Shown: positions 25,791 through 34,609 of the stretch, in pieces
Numbering within the stretch: position 1 is the first letter of the stretch
Layout: every line of letters starts with the position of its first letter
Assembly: GCF_001435585.1 (NCBI RefSeq)
Contig: NZ_AZEC01000018.1
Location: 1-52,291 of the forward strand
Direction of reading: 5' to 3'
DNA: 52,291 nucleotides
DNA from: Schleiferilactobacillus perolens DSM 12744
GTDB lineage: Bacteria; Bacillota; Bacilli; Lactobacillales; Lactobacillaceae
Made by a program: the position numbers and the translations under genes
The notes under the pieces: generated by a model
What the model was told of the DNA's origin: nothing
The model's database searches: none
The model's input: only the letters and a program-made list of their open reading frames with translations

Positions 25791-25965
25791 GTGCCAATGC
25801 TGCGCAATCTCCGGTGGCAGGGGGCTGGAACGCTGTGACGGCGCTTGAAGCCCGCAAAGTGCGCGGTCTTCAAGACGCCTAACCACATCCGTGCGCAAAA
25901 ACCGCGCGCGGTGTGGTTTCCACAGCTGAGCCCCCCTGCCACCTCCGATTGCTCCGCATTGGCAC
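25791..25965. repeat. Branched palindromic repeat, copy 2
   Basis: A 175-bp second copy of the element at 14374, in the same orientation. The ends are again GTGCCAATGC...GCATTGGCAC. The inner arm is GGTGGCAGGGGGCT paired with AGCCCCCCTGCCACC, while copy 1 has GGCTGAATGGCGCT with AGCGCCATTCAGCC. GCTGTG/CACAGC, CTTGAAG/CTTCAAG and AACCACA/TGTGGTT replace the helices of copy 1. Unpaired segments such as GGAACG, CGCCTAAC and GTTTCCAC are unchanged. It lies 120 bp upstream of the coiled-coil gene. Confidence 0.88.
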
Positions 25966-26011
25966 TACCTATAGCGTCCATCAAATGCTTCGGTATCAGC
26001 TGAATACTCAT

Positions 26012-26125
26012 TTATTTCTGCATCGCCGCCCACTCCGGTTGCCACAGCGTATACATATTCCCATTCCGAAACGCCCCACGAATAAACTGGGCCGCCCGCA
26101 CTGGTTCGCCAAAATAGGAAAACAC
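26012..26125 (-). CDS. Possible 37-residue small protein
   Basis: A short frame from the GTG at 26125, preceded by a strong GGGGAGGGA, encodes 37 residues starting (M)FSYFGEPVRAAQFIRGAF and ending PEWAAMQK. It lies between the branched repeat and the nagB promoter. The aromatic-rich composition and good ribosome binding site are the only support; no family is recognised. The same frame extends upstream without a better start. Confidence 0.33.
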   Translation of the reverse strand: MFSYFGEPVRAAQFIRGAFRNGNMYTLWQPEWAAMQK

Positions 26126-26242
26126 CCAATCCCTCCCCGTGAAAAATATTTTTGTTGTCAGCGTATCACGAATGGTCATCTGTGACGTTGGAATGACTGG
26201 ATTAGTCGCAAAAAAACGCTGCAAACACGATAAGTGGCGTGC

Positions 26243-26284
26243 TTGACAGCACACAGTGAGGTGTTAAAATTGGACTAGACCAGT
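26243..26284 (+). promoter_or_regulatory. nagB promoter with NagR/DasR-type operator
   Basis: TTGACA (26243-26248) and TAAAAT (26265-26270) are 16 bp apart. Immediately downstream, TTGGACTAGACCAGT (26270-26284) differs by one base from the GntR-family core TGGTCTAGACCA. A NagR/YvoA-like repressor bound at the transcription start would respond to amino-sugar phosphates. Confidence 0.75.
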
Positions 26285-26319
26285 AAGAATGGATACGAAC
26301 GATGAAAAGGGGATTGATC

Positions 26320-27030
26320 ATGAATATTATCACTGTTAAGGATGCCCAAGAGGGTGGCCACAAGGCGTTTGAAATTTTTAAGGATGAACTCGCAAATAAT
26401 GCGCAAGTTTTCGGCTTAGCCACAGGCAGCACACCGATCACGCTTTACGAAGACTTAGTGGCTTCTGATTTGGACTTCTCCCACAAGATTTCGATCAACT
26501 TGGATGAATATGTTGGCCTGGCACCGGATAATCCGCAATCCTACCACTACTTTATGCAACAACACTTGTTTAATAAAAAGCCGTTTGCGGTCAGCTATTT
26601 ACCAGACGGCTTAGCCAAAGATGCCGATGCAGAAACAGCTCGTTATGATGAAGTCATTGCCGGCAATCCAATCGATTTGCAAATCTTGGGTATCGGCCGT
26701 AATGGTCACATCGGTTTCAACGAACCTGGTTCACCATTAGCTGGTAAGACCCACAAAGTACCGTTGACCCAATCGACGATTGATGCCAATGCTCGCTTCT
26801 TCGAAAACGGAGAAGACGTACCACGCTTTGCATACTCCATGGGGATCGGCTCCATCTTGACCGCTAAGCACATTCTGCTAATGGCATACGGCGAAAACAA
26901 AGCCGACGCCATCAAGGCCATGATCGAAGGCCCAGTCACTACCCATGTGCCCGCTAGCGCCTTACAAAACCACAACAACGTTACCGTCATCGTCGACGAA
27001 GCTGCTGCCAGCAAACTGAGCAACAAGTAA
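26320..27030 (+). CDS. nagB: Glucosamine-6-phosphate deaminase
   Basis: A 236-residue enzyme converting glucosamine 6-phosphate to fructose 6-phosphate and ammonia. Motifs are [40 protein letters not shown] (active site) and THKVPLT. The start is the ATG at 26320, seven bases after AGGGG; the upstream ATG at 26302 has no site. It is monocistronic with a strong terminator and is preceded by a NagR/DasR-like operator, fitting induction by amino sugars. Confidence 0.96.
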   Translation: MNIITVKDAQEGGHKAFEIFKDELANNAQVFGLATGSTPITLYEDLVASDLDFSHKISINLDEYVGLAPDNPQSYHYFMQQHLFNKKPFAVSYLPDGLAKDADAETARYDEVIAGNPIDLQILGIGRNGHIGFNEPGSPLAGKTHKVPLTQSTIDANARFFENGEDVPRFAYSMGIGSILTAKHILLMAYGENKADAIKAMIEGPVTTHVPASALQNHNNVTVIVDEAAASKLSNK

Positions 27031-27042
27031 CTAATTTCACGT

Positions 27043-27092
27043 AGAAGACGAAAAGAGCTGGGGCAAATTTTGCCTCAGCTCTTTTCGTCTTC
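27043..27092 (+). terminator. Strong terminator after nagB
   Basis: AGAAGACGAAAAGAGCTG pairs with CAGCTCTTTTCGTCTTCT, extended by GGC/GCC at the tip. The T-rich 3' arm ends in TTTTCGTCTTCTT. The A-rich 5' arm would give some minus-strand activity too. Confidence 0.8.
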
Positions 27093-27157
27093 TTGACAGT
27101 CCGCGGATAATAAGAGACGTAAACAAGTCTCGATCTAAGTCAATTGGAGGAATACAT

Positions 27158-28105
27158 ATGGCAGAGCAAGTTAAAATTGGTAAAAGCGATGTCGTTTCGA
27201 CACCGTTGGGTCTCGGCACAAACAAAGTCGGCGGACACAACCTGTTCCCTGACTTAGTCGACGCTCAAGGCGCAGAAGTTGTGCGGACCGCCCTGGATCA
27301 CGGCATTGAAATGCTCGATACTGCGTACATGTATGGATTGGGCCGCTCTGAAGAGATCATTGGTCAAGTGATCAAAGACTATGACCGGCACAAAATTGTG
27401 TTGGCCACTAAAGCCGCCCACGATCCAGCGCAAAAATTGGCCCCGAATAACCGTCCAGAGTTCTTAAAAAAGTCCGTGGATGATGCTTTAAAGCGTCTGC
27501 AAACTGACTATATTGACGTCTTTTACATTCATTTTCCAGACAAGGACACCCTCAAGTATGAAGCTGTCGGAGCACTGGAAGAGGAAAAGAAAGCCGGCAA
27601 GATTCGGGCCATTGGCGTTTCTAACTTCTCGCTCGATCAGGTCAAGGAGGCTAACCAAGACGGGTATGTCGATATCGTCGAGGGCAAGTACAGCCTTGTT
27701 CAGCGCGAGGCAGAACAGGGATTATGGCCGTATCTGCAGGATAATCACATCTCTTTTGTCCCTTATGAGCCACTGGCATTGGGCTTGCTGACGGGTAAGT
27801 ACAAGGACGCTAAGGGATTTGGCGACGGTGATTGGCAGTTTGATCACGATCCGATCAACTTCGGCACCCGCTTCCAGGCCAATCAAGCCTCTGTCGAAAA
27901 GATCCGGCCGATCGCGGAGAAACATCATACACAATTAGCGGATGTTTTCTTGGCGTGGTATCTGGCCAATCCCAATATCAGCGTGGTGATTCCTGGTGCC
28001 CGCAAACCAGAACAGGTTGTTCAAAATGTGCAGGCGTTGGATCTGCAATTGAGTCAAGACGAATACCAGCTGATCGATCAAACATTTCAAAATTTAGACA
28101 AGTAA
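27158..28105 (+). CDS. Aldo/keto reductase
   Basis: A 315-residue NADPH-type aldo/keto reductase with a TIM-barrel pattern. The tetrad is visible as Asp/Tyr in MLDTAYMYG, Lys in IVLATKAA and His in IDVFYIHFPD; GVSNFS and the C-terminal VVIPGARKPEQV bind the cofactor. TTGGAGGAATACAT precedes the ATG. It stands alone between terminators. Family members reduce sugar or xenobiotic carbonyls; the substrate is unknown. Confidence 0.93.
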   Translation: MAEQVKIGKSDVVSTPLGLGTNKVGGHNLFPDLVDAQGAEVVRTALDHGIEMLDTAYMYGLGRSEEIIGQVIKDYDRHKIVLATKAAHDPAQKLAPNNRPEFLKKSVDDALKRLQTDYIDVFYIHFPDKDTLKYEAVGALEEEKKAGKIRAIGVSNFSLDQVKEANQDGYVDIVEGKYSLVQREAEQGLWPYLQDNHISFVPYEPLALGLLTGKYKDAKGFGDGDWQFDHDPINFGTRFQANQASVEKIRPIAEKHHTQLADVFLAWYLANPNISVVIPGARKPEQVVQNVQALDLQLSQDEYQLIDQTFQNLDK

Positions 28106-28112
28106 GCTGAAT

Positions 28113-28162
28113 AAAAAAGCTAACGGATATTCCTGAATTCAGGAGTATCCGTTAGCTTTTTT
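28113..28162. terminator. Bidirectional terminator
   Basis: GCTAACGGATA pairs with TATCCGTTAGC around an inner TCCTGAATTCAGGA palindrome, flanked by AAAAAA on the left and TTTTTT on the right. It serves both the aldo/keto reductase gene and the convergent small membrane protein gene. Confidence 0.9.
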
Positions 28163-28177
28163 GACAGTGGAACAATA

Positions 28178-28378
28178 TTAACGTCGTTTGGCCTCAGCCC
28201 GCTGATGCCGTACATTCAGTACCATACTAATTGCCAGAAGCACCGCACCCACCGCGAACAATCCTTGGGCCAGCAGACTCAAGAAAGACCGTTGGCCGGT
28301 AAGATTCAACACAATGACACCACTGCAAGTGATTAACAACCAGACCAGATTGCCAATTTGAGTATTCTTCTTCGCCAT
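28178..28378 (-). CDS. Small two-helix membrane protein
   Basis: A 66-residue protein with two hydrophobic helices (LVWLLITCSGVIVLNL and LLAQGLFAVGAVLLAISMVL) and a basic C-terminal tail. AAGGAGA lies about ten bases before the ATG at 28378. It is a single gene between a bidirectional terminator and the end of the opp operon. No family is recognised and the function is unknown. Confidence 0.65.
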   Translation of the reverse strand: MAKKNTQIGNLVWLLITCSGVIVLNLTGQRSFLSLLAQGLFAVGAVLLAISMVLNVRHQRAEAKRR

Positions 28379-28486
28379 AATACAAGGCTCTCCTTAGTCC
28401 GTTTCAGACAGGACAAAAACTCGGCATCACAAGTTATCTATAGTATATTCCCGGTTGAAGGAACGCAGCAATTATTTTTGATAGAA

Positions 28487-29485
28487 TTACTGCACCCCGA
28501 TCGGTTCGGATTGTTCTTTCAAGTGGCTCTTCACCGCGGCCGCCTTGTACTGCGAAATCTCGTCTTCTGCCGCAAAAACGAAGTGGTCTGGATAGACCTC
28601 CGTCATCTTCCGCGGCCGTTCATCTTCCGCGCGACTGGCGTCGTAAGGAATCGGTACCCGTTTTCGTTCAATATCTGGATCCGGAATGGGGATCGCGGAC
28701 AGTAAACTCTGGGTGTACGGATGCAGTGGATGGTTGTACACTTCGTCCGCGCTGGCCAGTTCCACCAGACGGCCATAATGCATGACGGCAATCCGGTCAG
28801 AAATGTATTTCACCATGGACAAATCATGGGCGATGAACAAGAAGGTCAAGTCTTGTTTCTCCTGAATGTCCTTCAATAGATTGACCACTTGGGCCTGAAT
28901 CGACACATCCAGTGCGGAAATTGGCTCGTCCGCAATGATGAATTCCGGTTCCACCGCCAGTGCTCGGGCAATCCCGATCCGTTGGCGCTGACCACCGGAG
29001 AATTCATGGGGATACCGGGTGGCGTGGTCTTTGTTTAAGCCAACTTCTTCTAGCAGCTCGTTAACCCGCTTGTCCCGGTCGGCATCGTTTTTGGCCAAAT
29101 GGTGAATGTCGATTCCTTCGGCAATAATATCTTTGACCTTCATCCGGGGATTCAGGGAAGCATAAGGATCCTGGAAAATCATTTGGACTTTGCGCCGGAA
29201 GGCCAGCATCTTCTTGGAGCCATTGCGCAGCTTGGCGATATTGTCACCTTCGAAGAGCACATCGCCGCTGGTGGGTTGATAAAGCCGAATAATGGAGCGG
29301 CCTGTGGTGGTTTTACCCGAACCGGACTCGCCCACTAACCCCAAGGTTTCGCCTTTGTAAATGTTGAACGAAATGTCCTGAATGGCTTTGACTTCATCTT
29401 TTTTACCCTGGTTGAAGGTCTGGACTAAGTGTTCGACTTTGACCAGGATCTCCCGTTCAGGGGCAGTGGTTTTTTCATCACTCAT
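28487..29485 (-). CDS. oppF: Oligopeptide ABC transporter ATP-binding protein OppF
   Basis: A 332-residue ATPase powering oligopeptide import together with OppD. Walker A is GESGSGKTT, the signature is SGGQRQR and Walker B is FIIADEPISALD; the OppF-type C-terminal extension contains HPYTQSLLSAIPIPDP. It is the last gene of oppA-B-C-D-F, two bases after oppD, with AAAGGAGG upstream. The region after its stop has only a weak hairpin, so the operon terminator is unclear. Confidence 0.96.
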   Translation of the reverse strand: MSDEKTTAPEREILVKVEHLVQTFNQGKKDEVKAIQDISFNIYKGETLGLVGESGSGKTTTGRSIIRLYQPTSGDVLFEGDNIAKLRNGSKKMLAFRRKVQMIFQDPYASLNPRMKVKDIIAEGIDIHHLAKNDADRDKRVNELLEEVGLNKDHATRYPHEFSGGQRQRIGIARALAVEPEFIIADEPISALDVSIQAQVVNLLKDIQEKQDLTFLFIAHDLSMVKYISDRIAVMHYGRLVELASADEVYNHPLHPYTQSLLSAIPIPDPDIERKRVPIPYDASRAEDERPRKMTEVYPDHFVFAAEDEISQYKAAAVKSHLKEQSEPIGVQ

Positions 29486-29487
29486 GG

Positions 29488-30537
29488 CTAGGCCTCCTTT
29501 GTGGCGTATTTACTGTTCCAAATTTCGCGTCGTCGCTTAATTTCAGGCGGCAGTTCTACTTTTGGCGCACCGGGATACAGGAGCCAAGTGGCCGCTGCGT
29601 GAGTTGGCGAGACTTGGAAGAAAGGCGGTTGCTGTTCCAAATCAATTTGCATGGCAAACGGATTCCGCGGGGCAAAGGCATCGCCCTTGGGCGGGTCCAG
29701 CAGATCCGGCGGCGTACCGGGAATGGCATACAATCGGTCTGTGTCGGTTTCCAATGTCGGCATGGCTTCCAATAAGCCCCAGGTATAAGGATGTTGGGCA
29801 TTGTAGAAAATCTCGTCCACCGTGCCGTATTCAATGATCTTACCGGCATACATCACGGCCACCCGATCGGCAATTCCCGCCACCACACCGAGGTCATGGG
29901 TGATGAAAATGATCGAGGTATCGATTTTTTGCTGGATTTCTTTGAGCAAGTGAATGATTTGCGCTTGAATGGTCACGTCCAGTGCGGTGGTCGGTTCATC
30001 CGCCAACAGAATCTGGGGATGATTGATGATTGCGATGGCAATAACGATCCGCTGCCGCTGGCCGCCAGAGAATTGATGGGGGTAGTCCTTCAACCGTTCT
30101 TCAGCATCCTGAATACCCACCAATTTCAATACCCGAACCGCTTCGGCCAGGGCCTTTTTCTTAGAAATCTTGGTATGCAGCAGCAACGGTTCAGCGACCT
30201 GCTTGCCAATCGGCATGGTTGGATCCAGGCTGGTCATCGGGTCCTGGAAGATCATGGCCACGTCGTTACCGCGCATGGCGTTGAGTTGGCGCTTGGTTTT
30301 TTTCAAAATGTCCGCACCGTTATACATAATTTCACCGGTGACAATTTTTGAATTGTTGGCCAGCAGGCCCATGATGGAGCGGACAGTAACGGACTTACCG
30401 GAACCAGATTCGCCCACAATGGCTAAAGTTTCGCCGCGTTTCAAATCAAAGCTGACATCCCGAATCGCGTGGACGGGGCCGGCAAAAGTCTTGAAGTCGA
30501 TTTGTAAATCTTTCACGGACAAAATCGTATCTGTCAT
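29488..30537 (-). CDS. oppD: Oligopeptide ABC transporter ATP-binding protein OppD
   Basis: A 349-residue ATPase with Walker A GESGSGKSV, signature FSGGQRQR, Walker B ILLADEPTTALD, and the OppD/DppD C-terminal region HPYTWGLLEAMPTLE followed by a proline-rich extension. It pairs with OppF on the cytoplasmic face of OppBC. GGAGGGGTGCCAT precedes the ATG at 30537; it starts 12 bp after oppC. Confidence 0.96.
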   Translation of the reverse strand: MTDTILSVKDLQIDFKTFAGPVHAIRDVSFDLKRGETLAIVGESGSGKSVTVRSIMGLLANNSKIVTGEIMYNGADILKKTKRQLNAMRGNDVAMIFQDPMTSLDPTMPIGKQVAEPLLLHTKISKKKALAEAVRVLKLVGIQDAEERLKDYPHQFSGGQRQRIVIAIAIINHPQILLADEPTTALDVTIQAQIIHLLKEIQQKIDTSIIFITHDLGVVAGIADRVAVMYAGKIIEYGTVDEIFYNAQHPYTWGLLEAMPTLETDTDRLYAIPGTPPDLLDPPKGDAFAPRNPFAMQIDLEQQPPFFQVSPTHAAATWLLYPGAPKVELPPEIKRRREIWNSKYATKEA

Positions 30538-30549
30538 ATGGCACCCCTC

Positions 30550-31560
30550 CTATCGATTGTTGCTGCGGGGATCAAAGGCATCCCGCAGTCCGTCGGCTAA
30601 CAAGTTGAACGCCAGCATCAATACCACGATGATGATGGCTGGAAAGACCAGTTCACTGGGATAGATCTGCAGCACTTTTTGTCCATCTGAGAGCAGGGTC
30701 CCCAGACTGGCTGTTGGCGCCGGCAAACCAATCCCGATGTAACTCAGGAAGGCTTCAAAGAAGATTGCCGTGGGAATTGTGAACATGGTCTGAATGATGA
30801 TCGTAGAGCTCAAATTCGGGATCAGGTGCTTGAAGGCAATCTTACTGCCGCTTTCACCCAATGTCCGGGCGGCCAAGATGAATTCTTGATCCTTCAGTTG
30901 CAGCGTTTGTGCCCGTACCAACCGGGCCATGGTCACCCAACCGGTCATGGCAATGGCTAAAATGATGGAAGTCAAACCGGGTTTGAAGACCAGCAGCATC
31001 AAAATCACGACGACCAAGTTCGGTACGGACGAAATGATTTCGATGACCCGTTGCATGATGGTATCGGTGAGGCCGCCTTTCCAACCAGAGATAATGCCGT
31101 AAAAGACACCGATCGTGAGGTCAAAGAAGGTGGCCAAGAAGGCGATGAATAAAGAAACCCGCGTCCCCACCAAGATCCGAGACAGCATATCGCGGCCTAA
31201 GTAGTCTGTCCCCAACAGGAAGTAAGTGCCCTTGGGGACGTGGTTGGTGGCGTAAAGATCCACACCCTTGCGCACGCCGTTCACAAACGGGATATCCAGG
31301 CCACCCCATTTTGGCGGAAGATGTTGATATGCTAGGTGTTGGGCGTTGGGATCGGCCGGGGAGAACCAGATCGTCACGATGGCGACCACCGCGATGACGA
31401 CTAGGACCCAAAACGAGATCAACGCCGCTTTATTTTGCTTTAATCGGCGAATGGCATCCTGTGTGAAAGTGAGGGATGGGGCCGCAATCTTTTCTTGTTC
31501 TGCGGTGTTCACTTGCACATGCTTGAAGGCATCCGCACCGAGTTTAATATTGTCAGCCAT
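30550..31560 (-). CDS. oppC: Oligopeptide ABC transporter permease OppC
   Basis: A 336-residue permease. It has an N-terminal cytoplasmic stretch, one helix (ALISFWVLVVIAVVAIVTIWF), an external loop, and the BPD transport domain with five helices. The EAA-like loop reads AARTLGESGSKIAFKHLIPN. It overlaps oppB by one base (TAATG), so the two permeases are coupled. It forms the pore with OppB. Confidence 0.95.
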   Translation of the reverse strand: MADNIKLGADAFKHVQVNTAEQEKIAAPSLTFTQDAIRRLKQNKAALISFWVLVVIAVVAIVTIWFSPADPNAQHLAYQHLPPKWGGLDIPFVNGVRKGVDLYATNHVPKGTYFLLGTDYLGRDMLSRILVGTRVSLFIAFLATFFDLTIGVFYGIISGWKGGLTDTIMQRVIEIISSVPNLVVVILMLLVFKPGLTSIILAIAMTGWVTMARLVRAQTLQLKDQEFILAARTLGESGSKIAFKHLIPNLSSTIIIQTMFTIPTAIFFEAFLSYIGIGLPAPTASLGTLLSDGQKVLQIYPSELVFPAIIIVVLMLAFNLLADGLRDAFDPRSNNR

Positions 31561-32486
31561 TAGTTACCCTCCCCACTCAGACGAATACGCGGATCGATGA
31601 TGCCGTACAGCACATCGACCACCAGAATGACGACTGTTAACATGACGGAATACAGGATCGTCAACCCCATGATGACGGGGTAGTCGTTGGTCGTGATGGA
31701 CTGGACGAATTGTTGACCAATCCCAGGAATGGCAAAGACGTTTTCTACAACTAGGGAACCCAGCATTAAGTCTACTGCCATCGGGCCAATAATGGTGACG
31801 ATGGGAATCATGGAATTACGCATGGCGTGCTTGGCAACCACTTGCCACTGGGATTCGCCCTTGGACTTGGCTAACTCAATGTAGTCGGAGTTCAAGACGT
31901 CCACCATTTCCGTCCGCATAAACCGGGCGGTGTTGGCCAGCGGCGCCATGGCTAAAGCCAAGGTCGGCAAGATACTGGAAGAGAAGCCATCCCACAAAGC
32001 GATGGGGAAGAGATTCATCTTATAGGCCAGCCAGAATTGCAGTAAGGCGGCAAAGACGAAGTTGGGAATGGACCGGCCGATGATGGCAAAGATCGTCGCC
32101 ACTGCGTCCACCCAAGTGTTTTTACGAATCGCGGCGATGGCACCGAGCAAGATACCCAGCAGGGTGCCGACGATCATGGCTTGGACCCCTAATTGCAGAG
32201 ATGGCCCAATCCGAGTGGAAATCAGATAGGAAACGGTTTGCCCGGCAAATTGATAGGATTCACCGAAGTTACCGTGGACGATACCGACCATGTAGTTCAC
32301 ATATTGCTGCCACAGGGGTAAATCCAGGCCGTATTGTTTGGCCAAAATCGCCTGTTGGGCGGCCGGAATTTTCGGGTTATTAAACGGCGTTCCAGGCAGC
32401 AGCTTCATTAAGAAGAACGTGATACTGGCCACCAAAAACAGTGTCAGCAAAAGGAAGCCGATCCTTTTTAAAATGTACTTGACCAT
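31560..32486 (-). CDS. oppB: Oligopeptide ABC transporter permease OppB
   Basis: A 308-residue permease with six helices. It starts MVKYILKRIGFLLLTLF, and the EAA-like loop is LAKSKGESQWQVVAKHAMRN. It is the first permease gene after oppA, separated from it by 172 bp that hold two stable hairpins without T runs, a common arrangement that keeps oppA mRNA more abundant than the downstream part. Confidence 0.95.
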   Translation of the reverse strand: MVKYILKRIGFLLLTLFLVASITFFLMKLLPGTPFNNPKIPAAQQAILAKQYGLDLPLWQQYVNYMVGIVHGNFGESYQFAGQTVSYLISTRIGPSLQLGVQAMIVGTLLGILLGAIAAIRKNTWVDAVATIFAIIGRSIPNFVFAALLQFWLAYKMNLFPIALWDGFSSSILPTLALAMAPLANTARFMRTEMVDVLNSDYIELAKSKGESQWQVVAKHAMRNSMIPIVTIIGPMAVDLMLGSLVVENVFAIPGIGQQFVQSITTNDYPVIMGLTILYSVMLTVVILVVDVLYGIIDPRIRLSGEGN

Positions 32487-32540
32487 TGTGTCGCTCCTTT
32501 ATATTCGTTGGCAAGACGCGGATTGCAGACATTAGCAAGG

Positions 32541-32628
32541 AACACAACGAGGGGCCGGGAGCCACCTTGGCTCGCAGCCCCTCATGTGTTGGGCAAAATC
32601 AGGTAGTGGTACGTCCTGCTATTTTGCC
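32541..32628 (-). promoter_or_regulatory. Two intergenic hairpins between oppA and oppB
   Basis: The first hairpin (32541-32590) pairs AACACA/TGTGTT, GAGGGGC/GCCCCTC and AGCC/GGCT. The second (32592-32628) pairs GGCAAAAT/ATTTTGCC and CAGG/CCTG. Neither has a T tract, so they look like mRNA-stabilising or processing signals in the operon. Confidence 0.6.
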
Positions 32629-32658
32629 GGTAATTTGTGATGAATGCAAGGCCCGTGC

Positions 32659-34308
32659 TTACTTCTTGACGGTAGCACCAACAAAGTCGTATGCGCCGCC
32701 TGGGGTCGTCTTCAGGCCAGAGATCTTACCCTGTTTCACTAAGTGAGCTTGCACCCGTTGATAGATCGGGATAACCCCTTGTTCCTTGGTCAACAGTTCT
32801 TGTGCTTGCAGCAGTACGTCCCAACGCTTTTCAGCATTATTGGCGTAAGTCGTCTTACTTTCGTCAATCAGTTTGTCGTATTCTGCATTGGACCACTTGC
32901 CGCGGTTGTAACTGTTATTGGAAGTGAACAGATCCAGGAAGGTGATCGGGTCAGGGAAGTCGGCACTCCAGCCGCCCATGACCATATCGAATTGACCAGC
33001 GGTACTCCGGGCTAACCGTGTCTTGAACGGCACTGTGGAGATGGAGACCTTCAAACCAGGTAAGTTCTTTTCGAAGGTGTTTTGCAGATATTCGCCAGTC
33101 TTCTTGGAGTTCTCACCATCGTCGGTCAGTAATTCAATGTTCAGATCCTTCAAGCCAGCTTCTTTCAAACCTTCTGTCCAAAGCTTAGTGGCTTCCTTCG
33201 GGTTGTACTTGGTGTATTGAGAACCAGTCTTGGCTGCTTCTGCAGAGAAGTCCTTCTTAGTAGCAGGATCAGTGGCCAAGCCGCTTGGTGTTAAGTTCGG
33301 CGCCACAATGGAACCATCCTGTAAGACTTTCTTGATGTATTCTTCCCGGTTGATCGTCATGGAAATTGCTTGACGAATCTTAGTGTTCTTGAAGGCCGGA
33401 ATCTTCTTCTCGTTCATTTCCAAGTAGAAGGTGGAAGCCTGCTTAACCCCTTGGTAACTTGGATCAGACTTCGCTTGGGCAGCTTGATCGCCAGTCAAGG
33501 AAGCATCATCCAGCTTGCCGGACTTGAACAGGTTATAGGCCGTGGAGGGATCTTTGATGGCTGTCACATTGATTTGATCAATGTGGACGTTCTTCTTATC
33601 CCAGTAGGAATCGTTCTTGGTTTCTTTCCAGGAGTTGTTGGTCCCGTTCCAACCAACCAGTTTGTATGGGCCGCTGAAGACTAAATATTTCGATTGCGTA
33701 CCATATTTCGAACCGTATTGATCCACTGCTTTTTCACTTTGTGGGAAGAACGCGGGGTTGACCAGCATGGTTTCAAAGTAAGGAATGGCATGTTCCAAAG
33801 TCACTTCAACAGTCGACTTGTTCACTGCCTTGATGCCCAAAGTGCTGGCTTTTTTCTTGCCAGCCATGATGGCATCGGCATTTTCAATACCCGAATAAAG
33901 ATAAGCGTATTGAGATTTGGTAGCCGGGTCAACAGTGCGGCGCCAGCCAAAGACAAAGTCGTTGGCGGTGATGGCGTCGCCGTTGCTCCATTTGGCATTG
34001 CGGATTTTAAATGTATAGGTTTTACCAGAATTGGTGGGTTTAACGACTGCCGTGGCCAAGTCCGGTTGTAAGTCGCTCCCGTCGTAACGATAAAGGCCGG
34101 CCATGGTATCAGTGGCGGCTTGGCCAGAAATTGCGTCTGTGATCAGAGATGGGTCCATGGTGGAAATAATGTCGCCTTCCATTCGGGACCAGGTGGTTTT
34201 GGCGCCGGTGCTGCCGGTGCTGCTGGATTTGTTTCCGCTACAGGCGGAGAGCAAAGCGACAGCAACGGTGGCTGCGGCGGCAATTTTAACGCCGTAAGTC
34301 TTTTTCAT
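32659..34308 (-). CDS. oppA: Oligopeptide-binding lipoprotein OppA
   Basis: A 549-residue SBP_bac_5 lipoprotein. The signal peptide ends at the lipobox ALLSACSG, followed by a Ser/Thr/Gly linker and TWSRMEGDIISTMDPSL. Family motifs include YTFKIRNAKWSNGDAITANDFVFGWRR. The ATG at 34308 follows GAGGAGGT by seven bases; an upstream ATG frame to 34338 is not supported. It captures peptides outside the cell and heads the opp operon. It is a clear paralogue of the gene at 34610-36250. Confidence 0.96.
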   Translation of the reverse strand: MKKTYGVKIAAAATVAVALLSACSGNKSSSTGSTGAKTTWSRMEGDIISTMDPSLITDAISGQAATDTMAGLYRYDGSDLQPDLATAVVKPTNSGKTYTFKIRNAKWSNGDAITANDFVFGWRRTVDPATKSQYAYLYSGIENADAIMAGKKKASTLGIKAVNKSTVEVTLEHAIPYFETMLVNPAFFPQSEKAVDQYGSKYGTQSKYLVFSGPYKLVGWNGTNNSWKETKNDSYWDKKNVHIDQINVTAIKDPSTAYNLFKSGKLDDASLTGDQAAQAKSDPSYQGVKQASTFYLEMNEKKIPAFKNTKIRQAISMTINREEYIKKVLQDGSIVAPNLTPSGLATDPATKKDFSAEAAKTGSQYTKYNPKEATKLWTEGLKEAGLKDLNIELLTDDGENSKKTGEYLQNTFEKNLPGLKVSISTVPFKTRLARSTAGQFDMVMGGWSADFPDPITFLDLFTSNNSYNRGKWSNAEYDKLIDESKTTYANNAEKRWDVLLQAQELLTKEQGVIPIYQRVQAHLVKQGKISGLKTTPGGAYDFVGATVKK

Positions 34309-34609
34309 GATAATGACCTCCTCGATAATTAATGTCATTTTACCCTAATCAGAAACTAATGCAAGAGATTTTTTTGAAGTTAATGTCAAAGCACCCACGT
34401 TATTCTCATATAAAAAAGCGTCAGACGGGGATTTGTGCGGGCAAAAAAATAAATAGGGAGTCAGACGAAAATCTGGGTTACCGGCCGTGCCACCGAAGCT
34501 TGCGCAGCATTGGCACTGGTTTCTCGGGGATTCAGACTTTTGTGCTGACACTCTATCTATTTGTTGACTTGGTGAGGAACTCTCTTACGTTGTCCTCATA
34601 AGTAGTGTA
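34309..34609. other. Intergenic region between the two oppA genes
   Basis: This 301-bp gap holds the leader of oppA and the short palindrome at 34487-34516. I saw no strong terminator for the upstream oppA paralogue, so some readthrough is possible. No credible gene is present. Confidence 0.5.
34487..34516. repeat. Short remnant of the branched palindromic repeat
   Basis: A 30-bp palindrome bounded by GTGCCA and TGGCAC. It contains GCTTGCGCAGCATTGGCAC, the exact reverse complement of the first 19 bases of the repeat at 14374. The flanks GGCC on the left and TGGTTT on the right also resemble that copy. It looks like a deletion derivative or solo end. Confidence 0.7.
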
